A DNA stretch of 64,000 nucleotides from Epiperipatus broadwayi (taxonomy: Eukaryota; Onychophora; Udeonychophora; Euonychophora; Peripatidae): positions 9,615,967-9,679,966 of the forward strand of contig JAQFVV010012416.1 of assembly GCA_028023455.1 (NCBI GenBank). The letters are read 5' to 3'. How positions within the stretch are numbered: position 1 is the stretch's first letter; each line of letters opens with the position of its first letter. The translations under genes and the position numbers were made by a program. Below are positions 43,811-54,573 of this stretch, in pieces. The notes beneath the pieces were generated by a model that was not told the origin of the DNA, ran no database searches, and worked only from the letters and a program-made list of their open reading frames with translations.

Positions 43811-45725
43811 AAAATATTATAGGATATGGAGAATTTTATATAAAAAATATAGATATTATAAACAAATTAAACAATATAAAATTAAATAGAGACCAAAGTA
43901 TTTTTACAATGAATATAGAAAAAATAATATATATATAAACGTTTTTTTTAAATAATGCTTTTATGTAAACAATACTAGGTGATTAAAAAATAGAAAAATA
44001 ATAAAGTAATACAACTAAAAAGTAGAAAAAAACTAAATCTCGGTTAATTTTCTATTCTTGGAAAATATCACAGATCTTTGGAAATTGCAGAAATATTGTT
44101 TTTAAAAAGGAATTTGAGCTCAATTTTCTTACTTTTCAGTTATAAACTAAAAAAAAAAATCTGACAAAAATTATGACTTACTAATAAGATGCAAAAATGA
44201 CAGATTAAGACAATAAAGTAGATATGACGCAGAAACTTCTGAACAAAAAGAACTTTTGTTTATCAAATCTTTTATTTTATCAAACTTTTTTCACTAAAAA
44301 CAAAAAAAGTTAAAACTAAAAAAAAAAAGCGATTACTTTGATATATTACTATTTTTATCATCTAAAATTAAATTATGATTATATAATTATTATATTATCA
44401 GCAAAATGAAACTGATGATCTGTTCTCAGGCTAATTATTATCAAGCTGCAAAACCAATTAAGACATCAATGTAGATGTGATGCGAAAACTCTTGAACAAA
44501 AATAATTTTTATTTATTAAAACTTTTTTCATTAAAAATAAAAATAGCTAAAACTAAAACACTTGGGGCAAAATTCAAACTACCAAACAAAAAAATAAAAA
44601 ATGATTAAAACTAAAAAAATCTCGGAGCAAAATTTAAATGTACATACAGACATAAACATACAGAAAATGTGTATATACAGACAGAAACATACACAAACAC
44701 AGCAAGTTAATTTAAAAGCTCATAAAATGTATTCAAATATATACATATATTAATAAAAAATTAAAACATATATATGATATAAACATAATAATTATTACAG
44801 ATATTTAACATTGATATATAATAGTCTATATTCTAAATACAGTAATGAATTTTAGAATATACATAAAAGATGGGTTATGGTTGTGTAATTAATGGATTGA
44901 TATCACTAATATTTATAAATGAATTAGAAAGTTTATAACTTAAAAAAATTAAAATTAATCTTATTCTAAGTATGTAGATGATATTTTAATAACTGGGAAT
45001 AAATGATTTTAATAATACATATAATATTAAATTTACAAAAGTAGAATTTGAAAATAAAATTAAAAATGTAGATTTTCACGTAGGTAATGATAGCAAAATT
45101 ATATTAAAACATTTTATTAAAAAAGATAAATTAAGATAAATAATTCCTATAAATTCACAAGTAAGGATACAAAAAATGGCAGTTATTAAAATTTTAAATG
45201 AATAAACAATAAGTATGATACAGATAAAAATGTAACTAATTTACAAAAGAAAGTTGTTTCAATTACATAAAGATTATGGATATAATCGTAAAAATATACT
45301 TTTTAATTGTAAAATAAATCTATATTAAATAACATTTCTATGCAAAATGATTATAATGATAGTAATAACAATAATTCAAATGAAAAAGGGATTAATCTTT
45401 CATATCCTAAAATTTATAACACATTAATAAAAATAAATTATATTAATAAAGATATAAATATTGGATCGTCAAATAGTAAAAGTTTGAAAAAATTAATATG
45501 TAATTATAAAATAGAAGATAATATAAAAAAGTAATCGTATTAAAAATTTATTGTGACATTTCTAATATAATTTATTGTGTGGGAAACAGATAAAAAAAAC
45601 AAAAAACATAACAGTGCAATTAATAGAAGAGCTGATAAATCTGCTTTATACATTCATTGCTTAACATTTGGATATAAAATAGATATATAAAAAATATTAA
45701 ATTTTTAAATTAGATTCAAAAAGAA
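43770..45725 (+). mobile_element. Penelope-like element, RT and endonuclease remnant (right copy)
   Basis: The plus strand reads FCEYLNKWI, INKLNNIKLNRDQSIFTMNI (motif A region) at 43800-43925. After an insertion it continues with SLIFINELESL, SKYVDDILITGNK (Y-V-D-D motif C, 44960-45000, across a frameshift), NIKFTKVEFENKIKNVDFHV, and later INKDINIGSSNSKSLKKLIC and IYCDISNIIYCVGN. The last is the GIY-YIG start with the C-D-x-x-N-x-x-Y-x-G pattern. It is heavily broken and very AT-rich. Confidence 0.8.
43930..44800. repeat. Insertion inside the right Penelope-like copy, with an internal 250-bp repeat
   Basis: The RT reading stops at about 43925 and resumes at about 44850. Between them, similar blocks recur about 250 bp apart: GATATGACGCAGAAACTTCTGAACAAAAA (44222) and GATGTGATGCGAAAACTCTTGAACAAAAA (44474), each followed by TTTATT-AAA-CTTTTTTCA-TAAAAA. 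CTGATGATCTG appears in it, but no GAAA follows at hammerhead spacing. Origin unknown. Confidence 0.5.
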
Positions 45726-46008
45726 GACAAGTATTTGAAACAAATTATATTATGCATAATAAAAATAATTGTTTGAATATATATTAAACTTCACTAAATT
45801 TAATTACGATATGGTCAACTAACCATGAATGGAAAATTATATAAAAAGTTGTCCAAAGTATGTTTTTATCCACAATATGTATTTATTATATTTTATAATT
45901 AATTAATTTTAACTTTTATTAATTTTCCAACAATTTGGATTGCTTTATCATAATTTTACTTTATTCACATATTATTTATTTATAATTATTTTTAAATTTC
46001 TATTATAA

Positions 46009-46373
46009 AACGATAGATGTCGCTCTATATGCAATAATGTAAATTATGTAAGGAAAGAATAGAAAATATTAGGCATCTGTTAATTAAATGTAAATGCTTG
46101 AAAACTGAAAGGGCACATATAATGAAGTTATGGAAAAATAAATATGAAAAAAGTGATTATACAGAAAGTAGATTGTTTTTATGCTGTGTTTGGATAAAGA
46201 TAAGGGGGATTTAGATATAAAGGCTGTAGAGTTGACAAAGATTATGTTGTGGAAATGGGATGGAGCAGAATATAGAAAAACTTAGACTGGGAAATGTAAA
46301 ATTAAGTAGCTAACAAGTTTTTCATGGTATAATTGGTGAGAGATTCTTGACTTCGTTTAAGAAGCTACATCAC
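46009..46373 (+). mobile_element. APE-type LINE, 3'-end fragment 1
   Basis: It codes the C-terminal Cys/His region (CRSLYAIM-, LLIKCKCLKTERAHI-like) and ends with GAGATTCTTGACTTCG, AAGAAGCTACATCACATCACA. That is the same end as in the next copy (ATTCTTGACTCTGATAAAGG, AGAAGCCATAGTGCA), though more diverged. A second, longer copy starts immediately after it. Confidence 0.75.
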
Positions 46374-47732
46374 ATCACATAAATGAAGAAGCAATAGAAA
46401 GACTAGGAAGAGGAGTAGAGATACCATTAATAGATGGCAAAGGAGTGTGTATATTATCAGGTCTTTTATTTGCTGATGATATATTCTTGTGCACAGAAAG
46501 CAGGGAAGATATGGAAGTTATGCTGAAGATGAGTGCAAGGGTGGGTAAAGAGATAGCGATTAAATTTAGTGAAGAAAAATCAAAAGTAATGATTATAAAT
46601 GCTGAGGAAAGAGAAGAGAAATAATTTTTATTTTGGGTTATAAAGTTAAATGTGGTGAATAGGTGTAACTTTGTGAATCATCTTAAGTAATCAGCAAAAT
46701 TGCTTGGATGAACGAGACAAAAAATTGATAAATGAAGTAAAGAAAAGAATTATGAAAGTAACATTGTTTTCATATAATAAATATGAAGTAGCAAGAATTA
46801 TATGGGAGTGACAGTGGCAGGATTAACTTATGGTAACAATGAGTTATATGTTAGTAAAGGGATGTTAATTATTTAGAAAAAATACAAAGAGAAGTAAGAC
46901 ATGCATTAGATGCAGATGTGTGGATGACAAAAGAGATAATTTAAAAAGAAATGAGATGGTAAAGTTTTTATGTGAGAGATGCAAAAAATAAAATGAAAAT
47001 GTTTGGTAGATTGCCGTTTATGGATAGTAAAAGAATAGCCAAAATAGTACTTAATTGGGTTACGAGTAAAGGACAGGCAACAAGATGGTTAAGGAAGTTA
47101 GTATGGGATGCAAATATCAGCACACTTATACAAAAGGTGGAATGATTGTGTTAGAATTGTTGAATGTTATGGTAGCAAAAAATGGGATAGAAAAATAGAT
47201 GGATTAATAAAAAGTAGGGAGTTGAAAAACTAGTATGCAGAGTAAAAAAAGTTTAAATATATATAGAAGTAAACACAATATTGGGTACGAGTTAATTTAC
47301 AATAATAGCATGGAAAGTATTTGCTGTTTAAGACTCAAACAGGATTGTTAACAATAAGACACACAAATGGAAGTGATTTAGTCTGCAGGTTATATAAGGA
47401 AGGCATGGAAAATATTATGCACCTGTTAATTGAATGTAAATTCTTACAAGCAGAAAGGGTGCAAATAATATTGCGGGAGGATAAATATAAACAAACTGAT
47501 TATACAGAAAGTGGGTTCTTGGTTTTTATCCTGGGCTTGGAAAGACATGGGAGATCTAAATATAAAGGCTATACAGTAGACAAAGGTAATGTTGTGGAAA
47601 TGGTATAGAGCAGGATTGAGAATATGGAAAAAGCTTAGCGTGGGGGAAAAAAAGGAAAGGTGGCGAACATTTTTCTCTAAGCATAGTGATTGAGAAATTC
47701 TTGACTCTGATAAAGGAGAAGCCATAGTGCAC
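46374..47732 (+). mobile_element. APE-type LINE, 5'-truncated copy 2
   Basis: 46380-46625 reads EAIERLGRGVEIPLIDGKGV, LLFADDIFLCTESREDMEVM, KEIAIKFSEEKSKVM, nearly the same protein as the 54.6-55.0 kb frame, including the catalytic FADD. The thumb and C-terminal region follow in broken frames, and an intact 95-residue end (47321-47608) carries LKTQTGLL-type sequence, HTNGSDLVCRLYKEGMENI, MHLLIECKFLQAERVQI. C-x2-3-x-E-x-x-x-H-x-x-x-x-C is the terminal zinc-knuckle-like motif of this LINE group. It ends at AAGCCATAGTGCA without a poly(A) tail. Confidence 0.85.
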
Positions 47733-48115
47733 GTGTTGCAGTCAAAATAAATGTTTAGCAATGAAAAGGTAATAAAATTGTGTGCCAAAAAGGTTTTTCT
47801 GTATGTGTATGTAAATATTTTATAATTACTGTTATATATTAATTTATTATATCTTATATTTTAACATTTGACCACCATTTTCTGTGTTGAATATATTAGC
47901 ACACTACAATCTTGGAGTATATATTTTCATTAGTCAAATTATAAAATAACTTGGCTATATTTTTATGAGTACTTCCTTATTTATTTCTAAATTGAAATTT
48001 TTCCCTCAAAAAAATATTGCTATATACTTTTTTCTCTACAAATTCCACAAGTCTCTACACTGTACCAACTAACATTACTGGCTTTCTATGTTTTCACAAA
48101 GTTCTCCTTATTTTA
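47733..48115. other. AT-rich spacer
   Basis: No feature recognised. Confidence 0.35.
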
Positions 48116-48120
48116 GAGAT

Positions 48121-48440
48121 ACATATCATAAGCTTAAGGAATCAAACCTGAATAGTAATGTTGTTTTGACCACATCCCCAAACTAATTTCTGACTTAAAG
48201 CCTTAGTTAATAAGGAGTTTCAGGATGAAAATTGTCTATAGTTAGCACAAAACAAAAGTCGCTAAAATATTTAGTTACTGGTTTGGAGCTGTTTGCTAGA
48301 TATATAAGTGTACCGGTTTCCAAACTCTTCACTGATCAAAGTCACATGCCAGAAACTAGTCTGAGAATGTGAGAATAAAGATATCCATTGATTATTCAAG
48401 TCTTCAATAGATGGCTCTGAATTAGAGTGAGAAGAACTGC
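48121..48440. repeat. Diverged A-like foldback element
   Basis: The left half (ATCATAAGCTTAAGGAATCAA, CATCCCCAAACTAATTTCTGAC, AAAGCC) and the right half (GTCACATGCCAGAAACTAGTCTG, TCCATTGATTATTCAAGTC, TAGATGGC) are inverted relatives. The spacing matches family A; the ends match the 38-kb variants. Confidence 0.6.
48322..48372 (+). ncRNA. Hammerhead-like motif, G8 mutated, with a covarying stem I
   Basis: CTCTTCA, CTGATCA (48332-48338, G8 changed to C), AAGTCACATGCCA, GAAA, CTAGTC, TGAGAA. Stem I pairs are kept although the sequence differs from family A copies (CTTCA/TGAG here versus CCTCA/TGGGG there), which supports selection or descent from a functional fold. The G8 change should inactivate it. 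Confidence 0.35.
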
Positions 48441-48459
48441 TGCTGAAAACCTCTGTCTT

Positions 48460-49665
48460 TTCTCATTTTTTTCTCAAACAAAATTTACTCATTTTACAAT
48501 TATTTTCCACGTCTAGTATTAAAATTAGCAGTAATACTTTTAAAATATTTGTTCTGCTTAAAAGTATTCAATACATCAATATAAAGTTTTTATACTTCTT
48601 TATTACAATGAAAACTTATTGGGGCAAAATTCTGAATAATTATTTTGATTTACAAGTGTCAAATCTTCTATTCTTATAGCATTGACACCATCTACTTCAG
48701 ATAAATACATTAATGATTATTATTAATCATTGATTGAACTAAGGATTATCTCTATCCCAGATATAAACTAAACTTTAAACCCCAATTAAAAACATGCTTT
48801 TTTAATTTTGCATAAACATATAAACTTTATCTCATTTTTTCAATGTACAATATCTTTTTAAGATATACTTAAAACTTCTACTTTAACATCCATTCTTGAG
48901 ACATATAAATAAGAACATAAGAAAAAAACAGGCTAGGATTAATCTCTAGTTTAATAAATTATTAATAATGTGTGATTTTTTTTATTTATATTTGTAATAA
49001 ATAAGGAAAATGTTTTTAATGTCCACAAAAAAAAAAGTTTTATTTTGTTCATATGAATTAGTTTCTTTTAGACACAGCTGAGTACGCTTCCAATGTGGTA
49101 CATCAAAATCATAACTCTCACTGATTGGCTGAGCATGCTTCCTATTTATTGAAAAATAATTGTTGTAATTATTTAAATTAGATTTTTACATATGCCATTT
49201 GGATGAAAGTTTTACATTGATAAACTATGCCTCTTTAACTTTTATCTTCCTGTCACCTCATTCCATGCAAACTAGACTGACCTTCTTTGGATCTAAGGCA
49301 TGATTGAATTGTTGTTCATGTTCCCAGAAGACGGATTTATATTCAGGATTATTTTTCGCTCATTTATATAGGTATTTGTGTTGCGCCACTGTGATGTTTT
49401 CTCTTGACTCTCCATAGTATATATCTATACAGGCAGCATTGGATTTTATATACTGATCTGCAGTGTTTCCTCTAATGGCAGTTTATCTTTGTTATTGTTA
49501 ATTGAGGGGGGGGGGGGGCAAAACATGTTAAATGTTAAAAAAAAAGTGTGCTCAGCTTTGTCTAAAAGAAATTAATTCATACAAAAAAAAAATCTTTTCA
49601 GTTGCGGACATTAAAATTTTTTTGCTAATTTATTAATAATAAGTGTTAAACATATTTATCAGAAG
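48460..49665. other. Spacer with a G-homopolymer run, no gene
   Basis: A poly-G run of about 13 (49505-49518) stands in AT-rich DNA. 49070-49450 is more complex, but no frame or repeat was recognised. Confidence 0.35.
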
Positions 49666-49669
49666 GAGA

Positions 49670-49930
49670 TGGTGTCAAAGGTTTAAGTATAGAGAATTAA
49701 ACACCTGTAAATTAAAGTGTAATAATTTAGACTTGATAAATACTGGATAAAGGATGAAGACATATATATATAAGAAATGATTATTTTGGCCAAATTGACG
49801 AATGCTGGTTTGGCATGAAATGCATATTTTGGAAGTCATTTGACTTTTCAGATGTTTATTTGTATGTTTCAAGAATATGTGGTGGCGAGGTTTTATCTTA
49901 AAATTGCTGAATTATCTGCATTAAGAATCT
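49670..49930. repeat. Family B element copy, diverged
   Basis: GAGAATTAAACACCTGTAAATTA, TTTTGGCCAAATTGACGAATGC, CATGAAATGCATATTTTGG, TTTGACTTTTCAGATGTTTATTTGTATG, GTGGCGAGG follow the order of the 11.27-11.40 kb part of family B (CCAACTGATGATTGC, GAAATACGTATATTGG, TTATCTTTTCAGCATATATGTGTT). The outer ends are unclear. Confidence 0.55.
49788..49834 (+). ncRNA. Hammerhead-like motif with changed palindromic stem III
   Basis: CCAAA, TTGACGA (first C mutated to T), ATGCTGGTTTGGCAT (five-pair stem II), GAAA (49817-49820), TGCATA, TTTTGG. Stem III is ATGCAT here instead of ATACGTAT. The sequence is different but still self-complementary, and stem I still pairs (CCAAA/TTTTGG with a bulge). Confidence 0.4.
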
Positions 49931-50276
49931 TTAATAAAGGTAAATAACTAATTTTTGCCGTCCCATATAATATACCATCAATCTCTATAATGCTGTTCTA
50001 TATTTATAATAAACACCATTCCATTTATGCTTCCAATAATTATACCTTTACAATAAAGTACATGACCACTTAAAATGGAATATCACTTCGATTTTTCTTC
50101 TAACTATAGAGGCCATGTCACATTCAATATTAGACAATTTTTATAATCCACAGACTTTTTTATTTGAAAGTTATCTACAGTTGGAAATAACTAAATAGAA
50201 AGCTATTACCGAATAGCAGGCTGATTCTGTAACCCAGGGATTCTTTGCTTTCAATCAACATTTATTGCTTTGACTA

Positions 50277-50510
50277 ATGCTTTTATGAATTCCTATAAAT
50301 GAGGACCTTAATTTGTACTTCTCCGTAATGATTATATATAAGCTATCATACACATACATTCGATTTGTCCTATCTTCAAGAAAACTCATGCTTTTATGAC
50401 TTCCCATAAATGAGGATCTTAATTTGTATTTCTCCATCATGAGTGTACATAAGCTTTCATATGCTTGATTTATGTATCTTCAAGAAAACTCAATCAATGT
50501 CTCAATTAAA
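50277..50510. repeat. Two-copy tandem duplication, about 121-bp unit
   Basis: ATGCTTTTATGAATTCCTATAAATGAGGA at 50277 and ATGCTTTTATGACTTCCCATAAATGAGGA at 50398 start two units, both continuing ... TTAATTTGTA-TTCTCC-T-ATGA, TATCTTCAAGAAAACTCA. The minus-strand open frame 50255-50440 spans both and is an artefact of the repeat. Confidence 0.85.
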
Positions 50511-50730
50511 AATTATCAGACATCTGAAAACAAAGATTACTTTATTTATTTTGGTCTTAAATTCAGAGGTAAAAATCTGTGAATTTATAATGCTGTTTGA
50601 TACATGTTGATAAGCAGCTATTCAGATTTTTGACTTTTAACAGTCACTTGGGGATCACCCTCTACCCATGCACTGTTAAAAATAAAACATGGTGTTAGAT
50701 AAATAAATAACATATATATATATTTTACTT

Positions 50731-51356
50731 TGTGAATAATGCCATGACAATAACAGTTATAAGAATATATGGAATGAATATTAAGAGTTTATTCTGCTTG
50801 ATTCCTTTAATGTTCAAATAAAAGTCAAAGAATCTTCTTTCATTAAACAATTCAAAATACAGCAAAACTCTCCATATAGTAGTGCCATCTTGTGCTAACA
50901 AGAGCAAATCAATGGATGCCAGAAGGCTTTGCATAAAATCCCTATCTAGTGCCTACTCATCCAATATCCCCAGACTAGTTTCTGGCATCCATTGATTTGC
51001 TCTTGTTAGCACAAGATGGCACTACTATATGGAGAGTTTTGCTGTATTTTGAATTGTTTAATAACAATTATTGTGCTAGTATGAGATAGTGATCATGTGA
51101 TGTTGAGTGGTTTAATCTTCTTTCAGTTAATAGAAAAATCCCTTTTGCAGATTTGTTGCAGTCTATATTCATCTTTTAACGCAACATTATAAACAAAATT
51201 AATGTCACCTTCCATTACATTATACCAGCAACATATATCAGCAGGGTGATATCTCCCAGTCTTATACAAACCACGATACTCTTGAATAAATTTTTCAGTT
51301 ACAGAAATACACAAAGGACTGGCAAAAATTCTTTGGGGAAATGACATTAAACTCAC
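50731..51356 (-). pseudogene. Unrecognised coding-like sequence split by element A6
   Basis: The frame 51356-51123 is protein-like: MSLMSFPQRIFASPLCISVT, EKFIQEYRGLYKTGRYHPAD, ICCWYNVMEGDINFVYNVAL. It ends near the A6 insertion. On the other side (in another frame) it continues LNERRFFDFYLNIKGIKQNK, then a hydrophobic, probable tail-anchor segment LLIFIPYILITVIVMALFTK and a stop at 50725. A paralogous piece lies at 31.85-32.09 kb. I do not recognise the family. It could be an exon-derived pseudogene or an unknown element's ORF; two copies in the window favour the second. Confidence 0.4.
50847..51113. repeat. Family A retroposon A6: perfect 82-bp-arm hairpin between target duplications
   Basis: The arms 50842-50923 and 50981-51062 are exact reverse complements. 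They contain CAAAACTCTCCATATAGTAG through ATGGATGCCAGA. The loop holds ATAAAATCCCTATCTAGTGCC, CCAATATCCCC and half of the hammerhead (GACTAGTTTCTGG), where the turn occurs. The tail GTGATCATGTGATGTTGAGTGG follows to 51110. AATCTTCTTTCATTAA (50831) and AATCTTCTTTCAGTTAA (51114) flank it as a target-site duplication. Confidence 0.9.
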
Positions 51357-51382
51357 TCTTATAGGGTGTTAAGGCTATAATT

Positions 51383-51853
51383 CAGGGGTGGGAAAATAGC
51401 AGCCCGCGGGTCACATGTGGCCTGCCATGACAGAAAAATCTGCCTTGAACTGATATTTCCTTCCCATGCATGACCGAAGATTCATCTCATATTTTCCACT
51501 AGGATGGCCAAGTCAACACACATGTGCAGTATAGATACGATGTGCAGTGCTTTTTCCGGTTATGGTTAATTTCAATTTTGTCTTTGCAACAGTAAATATA
51601 TATATTTCCAACTTTAGTGAAACCATGAACCCTCTGAAAAAAAAAAAAAATCGGTGATGAATGTCGTGTGCTTAATGAAGAATGGACAAATATTTCTTTG
51701 GTAATACAGGGAATAAAGCAGTGTGTTTATTGTATCATAAAAAAGGTGCGGCCCACCACTAATCTTCGCTTCCACAGTGTGGACCCAGTCATAGGCCTCT
51801 GCTAACCTCTGCTCCCACAGTGGCCCCCGAGCCAAAACAATTGCCCACTCCTG
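51383..51853 (+). mobile_element. hAT-type element, internally deleted, with transposase remnant
   Basis: The left end CAGGGGTGGGAAAATAGC and right end (inverted) CAGGAGTGGGCAATTGTTT are terminal inverted repeats. CTATAATT (51375-51382) and CTCTAGTT (51854-51861) are a decayed 8-bp duplication (6 of 8). The ends CAGGGGTGGGCAA and the GCAGCCCGCGGGTC block are typical of hAT-Charlie-like elements. Confidence 0.88.
51625..51745 (+). pseudogene. N-terminal piece of hAT transposase
   Basis: After a frame change in an A-run at 51638-51650 the plus strand reads IGDECRVLNEEWTNI and, after another shift, GNTGNKAVC with YHK. The E-C-R-x-F-N-E-E-W-T block with a following C-x-x-C-type finger is how the N-terminus of one group of hAT-derived (Charlie/ZBED-like) transposases begins. 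The rest of the protein is deleted. Not functional. Confidence 0.6.
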
Positions 51854-51861
51854 CTCTAGTT

Positions 51862-53490
51862 TATTAATGGCCTCAGACTATTGAATATTAATAATATTTT
51901 CAGCTTTTGTCAGTAAAAGTTTTCTAAAATCAGTGAGAACTCTGTTTTATAGCTTTTGTTATTATTTTAAAATATCTTCTGCTTAGTCAAATTACAATTT
52001 TTTCTTGTGTTTTTCAATGGTTGATATTCAATTTCCTGTTTATGTTCCACCAATGTGTGAAGACAATAATACAATTACAACTTCACATTAGTATTAGCAT
52101 TTAACTTCCCATTATCATCCACTGAGATTATAAACATACATTTTAATGAAATTTTAAACTTTCCAAATAAAGTAATCTCTATTATTGATTCGATATTTTA
52201 TTATTTAATATTAACAAATTAATAACTTTGAAACTTAAATGAAGTGTTCGACATTACATTAGCTTTTGATGTTGTTTTTATGACACCCATTGATATAAAA
52301 ATGAGCTTATTGAACCCAATGATAACAACCTATGTCCAAAGTAATAAATTTAAGATTGTCCGTGGAAGTATGAACATAAAACAGAAAAGACTCACAAATT
52401 TATACAGCATTTTCAGTCTTCTTATTGTTAATAACTTGTATGCAATCAACAACTTTTCTTAAAAGTTATAAATGGGTCAACTTAACACTTTTCAGGCATA
52501 ACACCTCAAACTGCGAGTTAATGTTATTTGAAATGACAATAAATACATGCAACTGTAAATTAAGTTTTAGTCATTTAACAGATTGCCCATAATGTTGTTG
52601 AAACCAACTTAAATTTCATGGATTATTGCTCAATCAATGAATCAAGTTGTATCCTATGAACAGGTCCATGAGCACTTGCAATGCCAGTTCAACCATTTCT
52701 CCATTCTATTCACTGCTTGTACCTTTAATTCCACATCTCTTTCCACCTCTTATTCGGCAGTTATATTTGGGAATACTGCAGAGGCGATGTAGTTAGTTAC
52801 AAATCTTTATTAACAATAAAATACTGAAATATTATATTCAACAATGCACAAGTTCCTTGTAACCAAGGTTTAGCTAAAAACAGAAATTAAAATAAATAAT
52901 ACGTGATGTTTGGTTACTGGAGTGTAACAAAATTTTGCTGATGATTGACTACCATTTTGAAATCAATAAATAATGACATGTATATCCTGTTTAGTTCAGA
53001 GTAGATTTTCAGATTAGTAACTATATCAACACTTTAAGTTGCTTGATTACTGCCATATAATCAAGTTGTAACAGCTTTGATTACCAGATTGTAATTAATT
53101 GTGACTGTTGGATGATTAATAATATTGGTAATTACCTAAAGATAATGACTACAGCATAAAAATGCATTTTGCTATCACCTAGCATCTATAACTTTAAATG
53201 AAGATTAAACAAACAACATAAGTGACAATGGGAGTTTCGGAATTTTTAATTCAAATTCTTTAGGTAGTTAATAATAGTTTATTCAAAACAAGTTCACAAC
53301 AATCTATTTTTCGGTCAGCAGCGCATTGGAATGATTTCTTCAAAATAAAATCTTTCTTATATTGTCTCATTGACTTTTAAGAATATTAACAGAACATATT
53401 CAAGTAGTAACTCACTTTACTCATAGTTGTCAATTCGGATGTTTTCAAAATCATTTCATATGCATACACAGGCTGTTAATAACAGTATGC
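51862..53490. other. Stretch without recognised genes
   Basis: The frame 52244-52462 is short and unmatched. Base composition is slightly less extreme than in the left half of the window. No repeat was recognised by eye. Confidence 0.35.
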
Positions 53491-53492
53491 AA

Positions 53493-54250
53493 TGCACTAT
53501 GGCTTCTCCTTTATCAGAATCTGAAATCTCTCGACCACCATGCCCAGAGAAACCTGTTAGCCACTTTCCTTTCCCTTCCCATTCCATTCCCCATCCTAAG
53601 TTTTCCCCATATTTTTCTCTATCCTGATCCATCCCATTTCCACAATATTATTATTATTTGTCCATTCATGGCCTTTATATCTAGTTCACTTATCTTTTTC
53701 CAAACCCAGCATAAAAAACACACTTTCTATATAATCACTTTGTTTATCTTTATTCTCCTACAATTTCATTATTTGTACCCTTCCTGCTAGTAAGCATGTA
53801 CATTCAATTAACAGATGTCTAATATTTTCCATGCCATCCTTACCTAACTTGCAGACTAAATCACCCACATTTCTCTATTTGTTTATATTTCCTTGTTGCT
53901 AATGATCCTGTTCGAGTTTTAAACAGCAAACTATTTTCCTTGCTGTTATGACAAATTAACTCACACCCAATATTGTTTATCTCTCTCTATATATATATTT
54001 AAAGTCTTTTTTACTCTCCATCTCCCTATTTTTTATTAATCCAACTAGTCTTCTATCTCATTCTTTGCCAGTATAACACTCAATAATTCTTTAACATTAT
54101 TCCACATTTTGTATAAGTATACTGACATAAAGTCTTTATCCAAATCTTCTACATATATCATACTATCTTTCTCACCCATTTTATTGCATGTTCTTTACTC
54201 ATAACCCAATTAAATACTAGTTTGGTTATTTACTTATTATCTATAAATTA
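53493..54250 (-). pseudogene. LINE C-terminal region and 3' UTR
   Basis: Non-coding-looking now, but it parallels the plus-strand copy at 47.0-47.73 kb: GCAGGTTAG-type zinc-knuckle region near 53840-53870 and the end block GAATCTGATAAAGGAGAAGCC on the minus strand. The tail has no poly(A), so priming probably used a short 3' signal. Confidence 0.65.
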
Positions 54251-54573
54251 CAATCTACCAGACATATTCATTTTGCATCCCATATAAAAACTTGACCATC
54301 CCATTTCTCCATGATTTGCCTCCCATTGCCATCCACACATCTGTATCTAATGCATGACTTCCTACTTCTCTTTGTACTTTTTCTAAATAATCTAATACGA
54401 CTTTACTAGCACTAACATATTGTTACCATAAGCTAATTCTGCTATTGCCACTCCATTCAATACAATTCTTGCTACATCATATTTATTATATAAAACCACT
54501 GTTAATTTATCAGTCCCTTTCTTTTCTTTGCTTCATTTATCAATTTTTTCTCCCATTCATCCAAGCAATTTCT

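Noticed and set aside
44414-44460. Additional hammerhead at CTGATGATCTG
   Set aside because: No GAAA box at the right distance and no pairing flanks.
47444-47788. 114-residue minus-strand open frame
   Set aside because: It is the antisense shadow of the LINE C-terminal frame at 47321-47608.
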